Source: an uncultured Oceanospirillaceae bacterium
Lineage (GTDB): Bacteria > Pseudomonadota > Gammaproteobacteria > Pseudomonadales > Oceanobacteraceae
Length of the DNA stretch: 28,432 nucleotides
Reading direction: 5' to 3'
Assembly: GCA_937974825.1 (NCBI GenBank)
Contig: CALJVD010000094.1
Location: 1-28,432, forward strand
Shown piece by piece: positions 16,504 through 25,395 of this stretch (its first letter is position 1; each line of letters opens with the position of its first letter). The notes under the pieces are model-generated. The model had not been told where the DNA came from and ran no database searches. It worked only from the letters and a program-made list of their open reading frames with translations. The position numbers were made by a program, and so were the translations under genes.

Positions 16504-16832
16504 GCAACTATTGGTTAGTCTGGTTGATTTATATAGGTTTCGGCATCGTTGGTGTTTGGTGCTGGGATAAGCTTTTCTTTTGGTTGAAAAAGGGCGGAGA
16601 TATGCGCCGCTTGGCAATGGTGTTGGGTGCAGTGTTATTGCTAACCCCAGCGCCCATACCAGAAACAGAAGGCTTATTTGCACCGGCTATTTATATTTTA
16701 ATACTCGACTTGCTGAGTGGCTCTAGCCCCTTAGGCTCACCAGCGCTAGTGTGGATATTAGTGGTGAGCTGCATTGCTGTTGTCGCACTGACCATCGGTC
16801 AACTTATTCTAAAAAAGAAGCAAGCAGACTAA
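16491..16832 (+). CDS. small inner-membrane protein of unknown function
   Basis: A 113-residue protein with three predicted membrane segments: NYWLVWLIYIGFGIVGVWCW, LAMVLGAVLLLTPAPI, and VWILVVSCIAVVALTIGQLIL. A proline motif LLTPAPIPETEGLFAPAI sits between helices two and three, with cytoplasmic-looking basic ends (LKKGGDMRR and LKKKQAD). I recall similar proteins next to ycgN in pseudomonads and relatives, but no function. The ATG at 16491 has AGGA about nine bases upstream; a second ATG at 16500 overlaps the ycgN stop (ATGA) but has GGAAGG too close. Either way it is coupled to ycgN. Confidence 0.75.
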   Translation: MEGMSNYWLVWLIYIGFGIVGVWCWDKLFFWLKKGGDMRRLAMVLGAVLLLTPAPIPETEGLFAPAIYILILDLLSGSSPLGSPALVWILVVSCIAVVALTIGQLILKKKQAD

Positions 16833-16848
16833 TCTAAATTAAAAGAGT

Positions 16849-16868
16849 GGGCGGGTTAAACGCCCTTT
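16849..16868 (+). terminator. weak candidate terminator after the rnd-ycgL-ycgN operon
   Basis: GGGCG and CGCCC pair across a seven-base loop, followed by only three T. The position, just after the membrane-protein gene and before a promoter, suits a terminator, but the U-run is short. Confidence 0.35.
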
Positions 16869-16881
16869 GCCGCATTTAACC

Positions 16882-16910
16882 TTGCCCCTGCTTAGTCGCA
16901 TCCTTATACT
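16882..16910 (+). promoter_or_regulatory. sigma-70 promoter for the MoxR-VWA pair
   Basis: TTGCCC (16882-16887), a 17-base spacer and TATACT (16905-16910) form a good sigma-70 promoter, with four of six and five of six consensus bases. It lies 38 bases before the MoxR start. Confidence 0.5.
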
Positions 16911-16948
16911 CATCGGCCTTATTAAACGTTCAATCGATTGAGGTCTGC

Positions 16949-17791
16949 ATGAAATTTAAGGGTACTGAGCAATACGTCGCTACTCCAGAACTACAGATGG
17001 CGGTTAACGCTGCAATTACGTTGCAACGTCCTTTATTACTAAAGGGTGAGCCTGGTACAGGTAAAACCATGCTAGCAGAGCAGCTTGCTGAATCTTTAGG
17101 TACTGAGCTGATTCAATGGCACGTTAAAAGTACCACTAAGGCGCACCAAGGCCTATATGAGTACGACGCTGTATCCCGCCTACGAGATTCCCAATTAGGG
17201 GTTGATACCGTTCACGATATCTCTAACTACATTGTTAAAGGTAAACTGTGGGAAGCCTTTACAGCCGACAAACCTGTTGTCTTACTGATTGACGAAATCG
17301 ACAAAGCCGATATCGAATTCCCCAACGACTTGTTGCTTGAGCTAGATAAAATGGAGTTTTTTGTTTATGAAACTCAAGAGCGTATCGTTGCCCAGCATCG
17401 TCCTATTATTTTAATTACCAGTAACAACGAAAAAGAACTGCCTGACGCTTTCTTACGTCGTTGTTTCTTCCACTACATCGACTTCCCCGATCGCGACACC
17501 ATGCAGGCAATTGTTGATGTACATTTCCCTAACATTAAAGCTGAGTTAGTCAGTGAGGCCATGGATATCTTCTTCTCGGTACGTAAAGTACCAGGGCTTA
17601 AGAAAAAGCCATCGACCTCAGAACTTATCGACTGGTTAAAGCTATTAATGTCAGACGATATTGGCCTAGATGTACTACGAGACGCCGACCCAACCAAAGC
17701 GGTTCCACCTCTATACGGTGCGTTATTGAAAAACGAGCAAGACGTACAGCTGCTTGAAAGACTGGCATTCATGAGTCGTCGCAAAGGGTAA
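16949..17791 (+). CDS. MoxR-family AAA+ ATPase
   Basis: A 280-residue cytoplasmic AAA+ protein. Walker A is GEPGTGKT at 33-40 and Walker B is VVLLIDEID at 110-118. Sensor 1 lies in IILITSNNEKELPDAF and the arginine finger region in LRRCFFHYIDFPD. Helix 2 insertions (HDISNYIVKGKLWEAF) fit the MoxR class. MoxR ATPases work with VWA proteins as chaperone-like pairs that activate or insert cofactors into target enzymes, and the VWA partner follows after three bases. The specific target is not evident from the neighbours. Confidence 0.9.
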   Translation: MKFKGTEQYVATPELQMAVNAAITLQRPLLLKGEPGTGKTMLAEQLAESLGTELIQWHVKSTTKAHQGLYEYDAVSRLRDSQLGVDTVHDISNYIVKGKLWEAFTADKPVVLLIDEIDKADIEFPNDLLLELDKMEFFVYETQERIVAQHRPIILITSNNEKELPDAFLRRCFFHYIDFPDRDTMQAIVDVHFPNIKAELVSEAMDIFFSVRKVPGLKKKPSTSELIDWLKLLMSDDIGLDVLRDADPTKAVPPLYGALLKNEQDVQLLERLAFMSRRKG

Positions 17792-17794
17792 ATC

Positions 17795-18976
17795 ATGTTA
17801 ATTGATTTTTTCCAATCCATTCGTGCCGCCAAGGTACCATGCTCTGTTAGAGAGTATCTTGATTTGGTCGAAGCACTGCAAAAACATGTCGCTTTCGCCG
17901 ATCTAGATGAGTTCTATGCATTGGCACGCCTGTGCTTGGTAAAAGACGAAAGACACTACGATAAATTTGATAAAGCTTTTGCCGCCTTTTTTAAAGGAAT
18001 GGACACTTTGCCACCGGGTATGGAAAGTGCCGACATCCCAGCCGACTGGATGCGCAAAGAGCTTGAGCGCATCATGTCTGCCGAAGATATGGCAAAAATA
18101 CAGTCGCTCGGCGGGCTCGATAAAGTTCTAGAAGAATTTAAAAAACGCCTAGAAGAGCAAAGTAAGCGCCACCAAGGCGGCAATAAAATGATTGGTACTG
18201 GCGGTACCTCAGCCTTTGGTGCTAACGGTTATAACCCAGAAGGTATTCGCATTGAACAAGGGCGTTCGCGTCATAAGTCTGCAATTAAAGTCTGGGAACA
18301 GCGTAACTACAAAGACCTAGACGACAATATTCAGCTGGGTATACGTAATATTAAAGTAGCGCTGCGTCGTTTGCGTAAGTTTGCTCGTCAGGGTGCTGCT
18401 GAAGAATTCGATTTGGATGGCACGATAAAGCACACGGCACGTAATGCGGGCTTCCTTGATATTCGCATGGTGCCAGAGCGCCATAACACCATTAAAGTAC
18501 TCTTGTTCTTTGATATTGGTGGCTCAATGGACCCTCACGTTCGTGTCTGTGAAGAGCTATTCTCGGCCGCCAAAACAGAATTCAAACACATGGAAACTTT
18601 TTACTTCCATAACTGTATTTATGAATCTGTTTGGAAAAGCAATATTCGCCGCACTAATCAGCGCACAGAAACCTGGGAAATATTACGAAAATATGGGCCA
18701 GACTATAAAGTCATCTTTGTCGGTGATGCCATGATGGCGCCCTATGAAGTATCCCATGTGGGTGGCAGTGTTGAGCATTGGAATGACGAGCCCGGTGCAG
18801 TGTGGCTGCAACGTATGGCCGATCATTTCAAAAAGATTGTGTGGTTAAACCCAGCACCTGAATCATATTGGGGGCAGGGCGGATCACTGGGTATGATTAA
18901 AGATATTATGGAAGACAAAATGTATCCTATGACCTTAGAAGGGTTAGAAGATGCTATGAAATATCTCAGTAAGTAA
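17795..18976 (+). CDS. VWA domain protein, CoxE type, partner of the MoxR ATPase
   Basis: A 393-residue cytoplasmic protein with the CoxE-like layout. The N-terminal helical part (FFQSIRAAKVPCSVREYLDL onward) includes a coiled-coil stretch near 90-125. A Gly-rich linker (GTGGTSAFGANGYNPEG) precedes the C-terminal VWA domain, which starts near residue 230. The MIDAS motif is FFDIGGSM with D240, G242 and S244, a DxGxS variant of the usual DxSxS, and GDAMMAPYEV near 310 could supply the later MIDAS Asp. The family pairs with MoxR ATPases. It starts three bases after the MoxR stop, with GGGTAA as RBS inside that stop region. Confidence 0.88.
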   Translation: MLIDFFQSIRAAKVPCSVREYLDLVEALQKHVAFADLDEFYALARLCLVKDERHYDKFDKAFAAFFKGMDTLPPGMESADIPADWMRKELERIMSAEDMAKIQSLGGLDKVLEEFKKRLEEQSKRHQGGNKMIGTGGTSAFGANGYNPEGIRIEQGRSRHKSAIKVWEQRNYKDLDDNIQLGIRNIKVALRRLRKFARQGAAEEFDLDGTIKHTARNAGFLDIRMVPERHNTIKVLLFFDIGGSMDPHVRVCEELFSAAKTEFKHMETFYFHNCIYESVWKSNIRRTNQRTETWEILRKYGPDYKVIFVGDAMMAPYEVSHVGGSVEHWNDEPGAVWLQRMADHFKKIVWLNPAPESYWGQGGSLGMIKDIMEDKMYPMTLEGLEDAMKYLSK

Positions 18977-19003
18977 ATTGGTACGAAAGTTCCGATTGAT
19001 TAA

Positions 19004-19012
19004 TGTTATAGT
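19004..19012 (+). promoter_or_regulatory. extended -10 promoter for the envelope-machine operon
   Basis: TGTTATAGT is a TGn-extended -10 with five of six consensus bases, 60 bases before the first gene of the operon. The 96-base gap after the VWA gene has no clear terminator, so read-through from the MoxR-VWA transcript is also possible. Confidence 0.4.
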
Positions 19013-19072
19013 TTTGTAGCAGAATAGAACGGCACGGAAGCCAATTATAAAAAAAATAAAAATGAGAATCCT

Positions 19073-19573
19073 ATGCAAGCCTTGAAAAACAGTTTGGGTC
19101 AAACCATACGTATTACTATTTTACTTTGCTTATCACTTAACGTGTCGCTTGCATCTGGTTTCACTGTGGGTGAACCATTTCCTAATTTTACTTTGCCTTC
19201 TGCTTATTCTGGCTATGGAAAACAGCTTAGCGAACAATACGGCAAGCCCGTTATGCTAGTCGTGTTAGACCGCTGTAATCGCTGTGAAAACAATCTGATT
19301 GAATTCCAACACTTAAATATTACTCATGCGATTAATGACCTTGAAACATGGATCGTGTGGAAAACCTATAAAAAAGACCAGCCACCACAAATATCATTGC
19401 CCGTACTGCAAGGCGATTCAAGACTTCGCACCGGCTGGGAAACACCAACAAAATTACCAGCGATCTACTTAATTAATAGAGATGGCGTGTTAGACCATGT
19501 GCTGCATGGGTCATTACGATCGCTAAGAAAACAAGTAAAACCTGTGCTAGAACAGTGGATGAAACAAGAATAA
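19073..19573 (+). CDS. exported TlpA-like thioredoxin-fold protein
   Basis: A 166-residue protein with a signal peptide (LCLSLNVSLA, cleavage near residue 27). The mature part follows the TlpA/peroxiredoxin-like pattern. FTVGEPFPNFTLPS opens the domain, VMLVVLDRCNRCENNLIEF carries a CNRC active site at 68-71, and the cis-Pro lies in TKLPAIYLINRDG (P129). A periplasmic thiol-disulfide role is likely, as oxidoreductase or redox sensor; the residue before the first Cys is Arg, where TlpA usually has Trp. It opens the operon, 29 bases before the next gene. A link to disulfides in later operon proteins, such as the AgmX-like protein with two C-terminal Cys, is inference. Confidence 0.75.
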   Translation: MQALKNSLGQTIRITILLCLSLNVSLASGFTVGEPFPNFTLPSAYSGYGKQLSEQYGKPVMLVVLDRCNRCENNLIEFQHLNITHAINDLETWIVWKTYKKDQPPQISLPVLQGDSRLRTGWETPTKLPAIYLINRDGVLDHVLHGSLRSLRKQVKPVLEQWMKQE

Positions 19574-19602
19574 CCCGAAAAAAAGTGGGCAGAGAGATAA
19601 CA

Positions 19603-20100
19603 ATGAAATACTTAATTATTGCTTTAACATTTTTTACGCTAGCAGCGAATGCTCAACAATCGGTGTTAAATAAAGAGATTAACACGGTAAAAAAATCCGT
19701 TGTCGAGTTAAATCAAGAGCTCTATCAATTAGAACAAGAACTGCTGAGTACTAAAGGTACAGAGGTTGCCTTTTACTTTTCACTGCGTGGTGGAAAGTTT
19801 TTTGTACCGCTGTCGTTAGAGTTAAGCGCAGAAGGGTTAGCGAGTGTTCATCATGTATACACCGAGCGTGAAGTAAACGCATTGCGTCAGGGCGCTATCC
19901 ACCCAGTAGGCAAAAGTAATATTGGCACGGGCAAGCACCTGATTAATGTGCAGGTTCGAGGTGTCGATCAACACGGTGATCCAGTCACATTAGCGTTTGA
20001 ATCTGAGGTCGAGAAAACCAGTGATCCACTTATGTTAGAAATATCTATCCAAGATAACTCAAAAGCCAAAAAAGCGAACGCTCAGCTTGTCGTATGGTAA
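19603..20100 (+). CDS. exported coiled-coil protein of unknown function
   Basis: I do not recognise this 165-residue protein. A signal peptide (MKYLIIALTFFTLAANA, cleavage before QQ) is followed by a coiled-coil-like helix (about 20-50; KEINTVKKSVVELNQELYQL), then a beta-rich domain with TEVAFYFSLRGGKFFVPLSL and GKHLINVQVRGVDQHGD. The ATG at 19603 is chosen because AGAGAG lies seven or so bases upstream and the signal peptide then sits at the N-terminus; an earlier in-frame start inside the thioredoxin gene is not supported. It lies 18 bases before the TPR gene, so it is probably a periplasmic part of the same complex. Confidence 0.72.
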   Translation: MKYLIIALTFFTLAANAQQSVLNKEINTVKKSVVELNQELYQLEQELLSTKGTEVAFYFSLRGGKFFVPLSLELSAEGLASVHHVYTEREVNALRQGAIHPVGKSNIGTGKHLINVQVRGVDQHGDPVTLAFESEVEKTSDPLMLEISIQDNSKAKKANAQLVVW

Positions 20101-20118
20101 GTCTAAAGGTTATCTAAT

Positions 20119-22032
20119 ATGAAGCTTTTTACTTTGTTTTTAATGAGTGCTTTGTTATCAGCCGCCACTGTTGCTGAGGAAGTAACTTGGCCTTTGATAC
20201 CAGAGGTGGCGAATGAGCTTCAAGAAAACAACGCCGAAGACCTTCATACCGGTGGTTTCTATTACTACTATCTAAGCGAAGATTATCAAACTGCCTACAA
20301 TTACCTAAAAGAGCTGCGGGCAAACGACCAACTTAAAAAGACGACCTTAGATCTTTTAGAGGCAACCTTGCTATTGGCACTCGGTCTAGAAGAACAAGCA
20401 CTGGCTTTATACGAAACAGTTGAACAAGACACCAACGATGTACCAGCAAAAGCATGGTTATATTTGGCGCGTCGACTTCATGCAATAGGCCACTGGAATC
20501 TGGCTGAACGTGCTGCAGTGACGGCCCATATCAGTACGATTGCACCGTTAAATACAGAAGAAACCAATGAAGTGCTTTATCTTGCCATTCATAGCTTGGT
20601 GGAACTGCAAAATGCGCACAGAGCTAAATCCTATTTGTCGGCAATGTCAGAACGCAGTAAATGGACTGACTTAGCAAGGCACAATATCTTAATTGGCGAT
20701 ATCCGCGGCTTTGCTTCGTCATATGAAATTAAGCGACAAGTGGCCGATGCAGCTTTCTTTGCTGAAGAAACTGACGAAGGCCAGTCCATTATAGACCGCT
20801 CTTATTTAAGTGCCGGTATCTATCTTTTGGAAGAAGGGTATTACGTTGATGCTACCGCTCTGTTAAGCAGAGTTCGTCAAGACAGTCCTTATGCAGCACC
20901 GGCCTTACTAGAGCTCGGATGGGCATTGTTAGAGCAGTCTAAGTATCAAGCAGCCATGCAGCCTTGGCGCGAACTGCAAACCAAGTACGCTTCATGGCAT
21001 CCAGCCGTTATTGAGTCGACCCTTACCGTTCCGCATACCATGGAACGTATTAATGCAACGACTCAAGCACTGCGCGGCTACGAAAGAGCAGAAGAAAGAA
21101 TCGTAGGTATGCTCGCCGATCTCCGCGAACAGCAACAAGAAGCCTATATCAAACAATGGATAGAAGAATGGTACAGCAACCAACAAGGCGATTGGGGTTG
21201 GACGCGCCATAATACAAGCATCGATCATAATAGCGCGATCAGTAAAAACTTAATCAGCTACTTATCCGATTCAACGGTTAAAGAGCAGCTAGACACTCTG
21301 TTTGACTTAAAAAGAATTAAACAAAACCTGAGTGATCAGTTGCTAAACATCAATCACTGGCAAGAAACAGCCAAAGTAAGGCAAGATTATTTAACCCAAG
21401 TGAATGGTGCACAACGCATGGCAGCACTTGAGACGCGCCATGCGCGTTTAACGCAACAGGCCAATGCAATCGAACAAAGATGGAAAGAAGAAAACGCCTC
21501 TCCCTTTGGTTTTGCGGATGACGAACAAAAGGTACAGATTGGACTGTTACGTGACGCTGTGCCAGTTATTAAAGCATTAAAAGAAAACGCTAAAGAACCT
21601 AGTGAATACATGGGTTATATTGAGCGTTGGCGTCGTACTCGTGGCTTAATGGTCTGGAATATGAGCAAAGAACGACCCGTAAAAGAAAGACTGGCTTATA
21701 ACGAACTAAGAGAGCTTAGAGCAGAAGTGACTAAGCTTAATACCCAGCTATCGCATAGCCAGCTGGCGTTACAGTCCACTGAAAATGCTTGGTTAGATTA
21801 TGTTGCACGAGCAGAAAAAGCCAAAGAAAAAGTCAAAGAGATACAGCATAAAGTGAACGTCTTAGAACGTTTTCAACAGCAACATATAGTGGCTGAAATT
21901 CAAGAAAACTTAACGTTTCAAGAAGACAAACTCACCCGCTATTTAGCGCAAGCACGCTTAGCGTTAGCTCGCCTATACGATGACCATCTCCAACAAAAAT
22001 TGGCGACAATAAACATCGGAGGTGAGAACTAA
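20119..22032 (+). CDS. exported TPR / coiled-coil protein, GltC-like by context
   Basis: A 637-residue protein with a signal peptide (MKLFTLFLMSALLSAATVA). The N-terminal half has helix pairs of TPR type (GGFYYYYLSEDYQTAYNYLK, ALALYETVEQDTNDVPAKAW, and YAAPALLELGWALLEQSKYQ near 255-275). The C-terminal half is charged and predicted coiled coil, notably 500-620 (ELRELRAEVTKLNTQLSHSQ and following heptads). It is likely periplasmic. In the Myxococcus Agl-Glt system, GltC is a periplasmic TPR protein that bridges the motor and the outer-membrane parts; assignment here rests on gene order and architecture, not on visible sequence identity. The stop shares its last base with the next ATG (TAATG). 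Confidence 0.72.
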   Translation: MKLFTLFLMSALLSAATVAEEVTWPLIPEVANELQENNAEDLHTGGFYYYYLSEDYQTAYNYLKELRANDQLKKTTLDLLEATLLLALGLEEQALALYETVEQDTNDVPAKAWLYLARRLHAIGHWNLAERAAVTAHISTIAPLNTEETNEVLYLAIHSLVELQNAHRAKSYLSAMSERSKWTDLARHNILIGDIRGFASSYEIKRQVADAAFFAEETDEGQSIIDRSYLSAGIYLLEEGYYVDATALLSRVRQDSPYAAPALLELGWALLEQSKYQAAMQPWRELQTKYASWHPAVIESTLTVPHTMERINATTQALRGYERAEERIVGMLADLREQQQEAYIKQWIEEWYSNQQGDWGWTRHNTSIDHNSAISKNLISYLSDSTVKEQLDTLFDLKRIKQNLSDQLLNINHWQETAKVRQDYLTQVNGAQRMAALETRHARLTQQANAIEQRWKEENASPFGFADDEQKVQIGLLRDAVPVIKALKENAKEPSEYMGYIERWRRTRGLMVWNMSKERPVKERLAYNELRELRAEVTKLNTQLSHSQLALQSTENAWLDYVARAEKAKEKVKEIQHKVNVLERFQQQHIVAEIQENLTFQEDKLTRYLAQARLALARLYDDHLQQKLATINIGGEN

Positions 22033-24815
22033 TGCGTTATTTATTAATTCTTAGCCTAGCCGTTACCTTGTCGGCATGTAGCTTGTTCCAAAAAGAACCG
22101 GATAACACCCTTGGTGCTTTGCCGTACAAGCCGCTACGTATTCTTCCTAATGGACCCATTGATGTAACTCATGAAGACGTCCAAGAGCGTTATCAGCGTT
22201 ATTTGGAGGTTGGAGAAGATTCCGAGCTTCGTATTCGTACAAGGCACCGTATGGCAGCTCTCAAGCTTCAGGCAGAAGAGCTTGCCTTAGACAGTGACGA
22301 TCAAGAATTCTATTCAGAGCGCAGTGCATTAGCCGTTATAGCAGACTATGAAGCCTTATTAAGTGAACACCCTGATCGCCCAGATAACGACATAGCCTTA
22401 TACCAGTTAGCCAAGGCATACAGTATTTCAGGGCAGCCTTATTTATCGATTGCGACCTTAGAGCGTTTAACCGAAGAGTACCCTGAATCCCAGTATTATT
22501 TAGAAAGCTATTTCCGCTTAGGTCAGCTCTATTATGCCAGTCGCGACTTTGAAATGGCGGCTGAAGCCTACCAACATGTGGTAAATATTGGTCGTGACCA
22601 AAACGATTACTACACCAGTGCAGGTTACTTACTGGGTTGGTCTTTATTTAAACAGAGCCTATTTGAAGACAGCCTTCTAGCCTTTACTCGTGTGCTAGAC
22701 GAAGAGTTTGTCAGCGAATATGCACTCGAAAACGCAACGGCTAATGTAGATTTGCGTGACGATATATTCCGCATTATGGCGATCAACTTCGATGAACTAG
22801 GCGACTGGGATGAAATCGAGAAATTCTACGCCGAGCATGGCGAGCGTTTCTATGAATACCGTTTATACGACAGCCTAGCGTCGCTGCACTATTCACGTGA
22901 ATACTATCGCAGTGCTGCCTCTACCTTACGTGAGTTTGTTTTACGCTATCCATTAGATAAACGTGCTTCCAGTTTTTACGAGCGTTTGATTGAAGGCTAT
23001 AAAACAGCCCGTTACAGCGTTTTAATGCGCCGCCATATGGAAAACTACGTTTCTTTATTCGGCGTGCAGTCTGACTACTGGGCAGAGCATGTTAATCAAC
23101 GTCAAGAGTTAACGGCTAAATTATCTGCTTATATGTGGGACTTAGCCGGATTTCATCATGGCTGGGGGCAGAACACCAAAAACGCGAACGACAAACGTGA
23201 ACGTTTATCCATCGCTGCACGTTGGTATCAAGAATATATTGATAGCTTCCCACTAGCTGACGATACCGTTAATGCCCATTTCTTATTAGCGGAAGTCTCT
23301 TACGAGCTTAAAGATTACCCAACAGCCATTCGTAACTACGAGATTGTGGCGTATCAATACCCTCAATTTGATCAAGCCGCTGAAGCGGGTTACGCCGCTA
23401 TTTTAGCGTATAAAGCACATCGTCCTAGCCAAGAAGAAAGCAAACTATGGCAGCAAGCGACTATCGCCAGCTCAATGCGCTTTGTTCAAGAATTTAAAAC
23501 AGACACTCGCAGCGGTATGGTTTTAGTGAACACAGCTGAACTGTTATTGAAAGATAAATACTATCGTCAGGCGCTATACGCTGCCCGATTAGCCGGGCAA
23601 ATGGATGAAAGATTAACGCCTAAGTCTCGCTATGGTGTCGCTTTAGTACGTAGCCATGCTTCCTTTGAACTGGGCTATTACGAAGAAGCCGAAGAGTCTA
23701 TTAATCTAGCCTTAGCGCAGCAAATGGCTGATGCTAAAACACGCAAAGACTTACGCACTAAGCTTGCAGCAAGTATTTATCGTATTGGCGAACACTACAA
23801 AGATGCCGGAGATACTAAGCAAGCGGTGTACCATTGGTTACGCCTCGCAGATTCCGTACCTGAAAGCGATACCAAAGTCATCGCACATTACGACGCAGCT
23901 ACCTTGTTAATGGAAAACGAAGGCTACTATCCACAAGCCATTGCCGTATTACTAGACTTCCGTCAGAAGTATCCTACTCACCGACTTGCCGCAGATATTC
24001 CGAGTAAGTTAATTGTTGCTTATGAGGCGCAAGAAATGTGGGGAGATGCTGCGTTTGAGCTAAAAAATATTGCTGAAAACAGCACGAAAGCAGAAGAACA
24101 ACGCATTGCTACCTATCAGTCAGCCGAATACTATGAAAAAGCCGGTGACCTAAACAATGCGCGTGATATGTTCCGTACTTACGCACACCGTTATCCAACG
24201 CCCTTTGACCCAGCCGTCGAAGCGCATTACCGCTTAGACCAAATCTACGCACAAATGGGCGAAGAAGAAAATCGTCAATTCTGGCTGGCTAAAATCATCA
24301 GCCTACATAACAATGCTGGATCACAACAAAGTGATCGTTCTCGTTACTTAGCCGCCAGTGCCGCCTTCCAACTAGGTGAAATTGAGCGTAAGAAGTTTGA
24401 AGCTGTAGCCATAACTATTCCGTTAGATAAAAGTATTACCACTAAGAATAATTTATTATTGGCGGCACAAAAGCGTTATACACAAGCTGCTCAGTCAAAT
24501 GTGCAAGAATTTACAACCTCATCAACCTATCACTTAGGTCAACTGTATGCCGATATGAGCACGGCGCTTATGGAATCAGAGCGCCCACAAGGGTTAGATG
24601 AATTAGAACTAGAAGAGTATGAGTTTCTTATCGAAGAGCAGGTCTTCCCATTAGAAGAAGCTGCCATTCAAATTCATCAAACAAACTCAGCCCGTACCCG
24701 TGATGGCCTATATGACCGTTGGATTAAAGACAGCTTTAAATCACTAGCCAAGCTAATGCCCGGTCAATACAACAAACAAGAACGAGTAGTAACTTATGTG
24801 GATCAAATACGCTAG
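22032..24815 (+). CDS. large TPR-repeat lipoprotein, GltD/AgmU-like by context
   Basis: A 927-residue lipoprotein. The signal peptide ends in a lipobox LSAC with C16, and Ser at +2 favours outer-membrane sorting. Nearly the whole mature protein is helical TPR-like repeats, for example ALYQLAKAYSISGQPYLSIA near 120, YFRLGQLYYASRDFEMAAEA near 160, AHFLLAEVSYELKDYPTAIR near 420, and AEYYEKAGDLNNARDMFRTY near 700. Such a long periplasmic solenoid could span or scaffold the periplasm. In Agl-Glt, GltD (AgmU) is the large periplasmic TPR protein; the match is by architecture and context. GGAGGTGA precedes the ATG. The 3' end overlaps the next gene by 20 bases. Confidence 0.78.
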   Translation: MRYLLILSLAVTLSACSLFQKEPDNTLGALPYKPLRILPNGPIDVTHEDVQERYQRYLEVGEDSELRIRTRHRMAALKLQAEELALDSDDQEFYSERSALAVIADYEALLSEHPDRPDNDIALYQLAKAYSISGQPYLSIATLERLTEEYPESQYYLESYFRLGQLYYASRDFEMAAEAYQHVVNIGRDQNDYYTSAGYLLGWSLFKQSLFEDSLLAFTRVLDEEFVSEYALENATANVDLRDDIFRIMAINFDELGDWDEIEKFYAEHGERFYEYRLYDSLASLHYSREYYRSAASTLREFVLRYPLDKRASSFYERLIEGYKTARYSVLMRRHMENYVSLFGVQSDYWAEHVNQRQELTAKLSAYMWDLAGFHHGWGQNTKNANDKRERLSIAARWYQEYIDSFPLADDTVNAHFLLAEVSYELKDYPTAIRNYEIVAYQYPQFDQAAEAGYAAILAYKAHRPSQEESKLWQQATIASSMRFVQEFKTDTRSGMVLVNTAELLLKDKYYRQALYAARLAGQMDERLTPKSRYGVALVRSHASFELGYYEEAEESINLALAQQMADAKTRKDLRTKLAASIYRIGEHYKDAGDTKQAVYHWLRLADSVPESDTKVIAHYDAATLLMENEGYYPQAIAVLLDFRQKYPTHRLAADIPSKLIVAYEAQEMWGDAAFELKNIAENSTKAEEQRIATYQSAEYYEKAGDLNNARDMFRTYAHRYPTPFDPAVEAHYRLDQIYAQMGEEENRQFWLAKIISLHNNAGSQQSDRSRYLAASAAFQLGEIERKKFEAVAITIPLDKSITTKNNLLLAAQKRYTQAAQSNVQEFTTSSTYHLGQLYADMSTALMESERPQGLDELELEEYEFLIEEQVFPLEEAAIQIHQTNSARTRDGLYDRWIKDSFKSLAKLMPGQYNKQERVVTYVDQIR

Positions 24816-25395
24816 CTTGGTGTTAATGGCATTGCTAATAAGCGGCTGTAGCTTATTTGCAACCAAACCTAAGTTAAACGAAGAAACAGATCAGTCCATA
24901 CCTCAGGCGCTGTCGATTGCGTTCAAGCAAGGATTGCAGATGCTTGAAAAAGAGCAATATGAACGAGCAGAAAAACATTGGAAAATAACGGCAGTCCAGT
25001 GGCCACAATATCCAGGGATTTGGACAAATCTAGCACTTAGTCAGTGGCACTTAGGTGATTTTGAAGCAGCGACCGAGAGCAATAATAAAGCCATTAGCGT
25101 GAATCAAGACTTTTGCCCAGCTAAGAAAATTGGCGCGTTGTTACAAAAAGAACAGGGCTTGTTTTTAGAAGCTATAGCAAGCTATGAAATCGCTGCAGAA
25201 TGCTCGCCTAATGACCCAGATATCCCATACAACATGGGTATCATTTACGACTTGTACATACAAGATATTGGTTTAGCACTGACTTACTACACCAAGGCAC
25301 AAAGTTTATTAAACGAAGAAAATGAAACCTTAGCCATGTGGATTACCGACTTACAAAATCGTCAGCCCACACGCATAGCAGGAGAGGGCGAATAA
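24796..25395 (+). CDS. small TPR lipoprotein, GltE-like by context
   Basis: A 199-residue lipoprotein with lipobox LISGC (C18) and Ser at +2, so probably outer-membrane. Three to four TPR motifs are readable: LKQGLQMLEKEQYERAEKHW-like (AFKQGLQMLEKEQYERAEKH near 48), GIWTNLALSQWHLGDFEAAT near 73, and DIPYNMGIIYDLYIQDIGLA near 143. GltE is the small TPR lipoprotein of the Agl-Glt machinery. The layout here also resembles PilF/PilW-type TPR lipoproteins, but no type IV pilus genes are nearby. It begins inside the preceding gene (20-base overlap) and ends in a TAATG junction with the next. Confidence 0.78.
   Translation: MWIKYASLVLMALLISGCSLFATKPKLNEETDQSIPQALSIAFKQGLQMLEKEQYERAEKHWKITAVQWPQYPGIWTNLALSQWHLGDFEAATESNNKAISVNQDFCPAKKIGALLQKEQGLFLEAIASYEIAAECSPNDPDIPYNMGIIYDLYIQDIGLALTYYTKAQSLLNEENETLAMWITDLQNRQPTRIAGEGE

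Noticed and set aside
16366..16683. 105-residue minus-strand frame across ycgN and the membrane protein
   Set aside because: Both plus-strand genes are well supported and coupled; the antisense frame shows no motif.
19060..19080. Possible Fur box in the A-rich sequence before the thioredoxin gene
   Set aside because: AATGAGAAT matches only part of one half-site; the inverted repeat expected of a Fur box is absent.
20119..25395. Type IV pilus or BamD-type assembly role for the TPR proteins
   Set aside because: TPR lipoproteins resemble PilF or BamD superficially, but no pilus or Bam genes are nearby, and the ExbB-ExbD-ExbD-AgmX set in the same operon points to an Agl-Glt-like machine.
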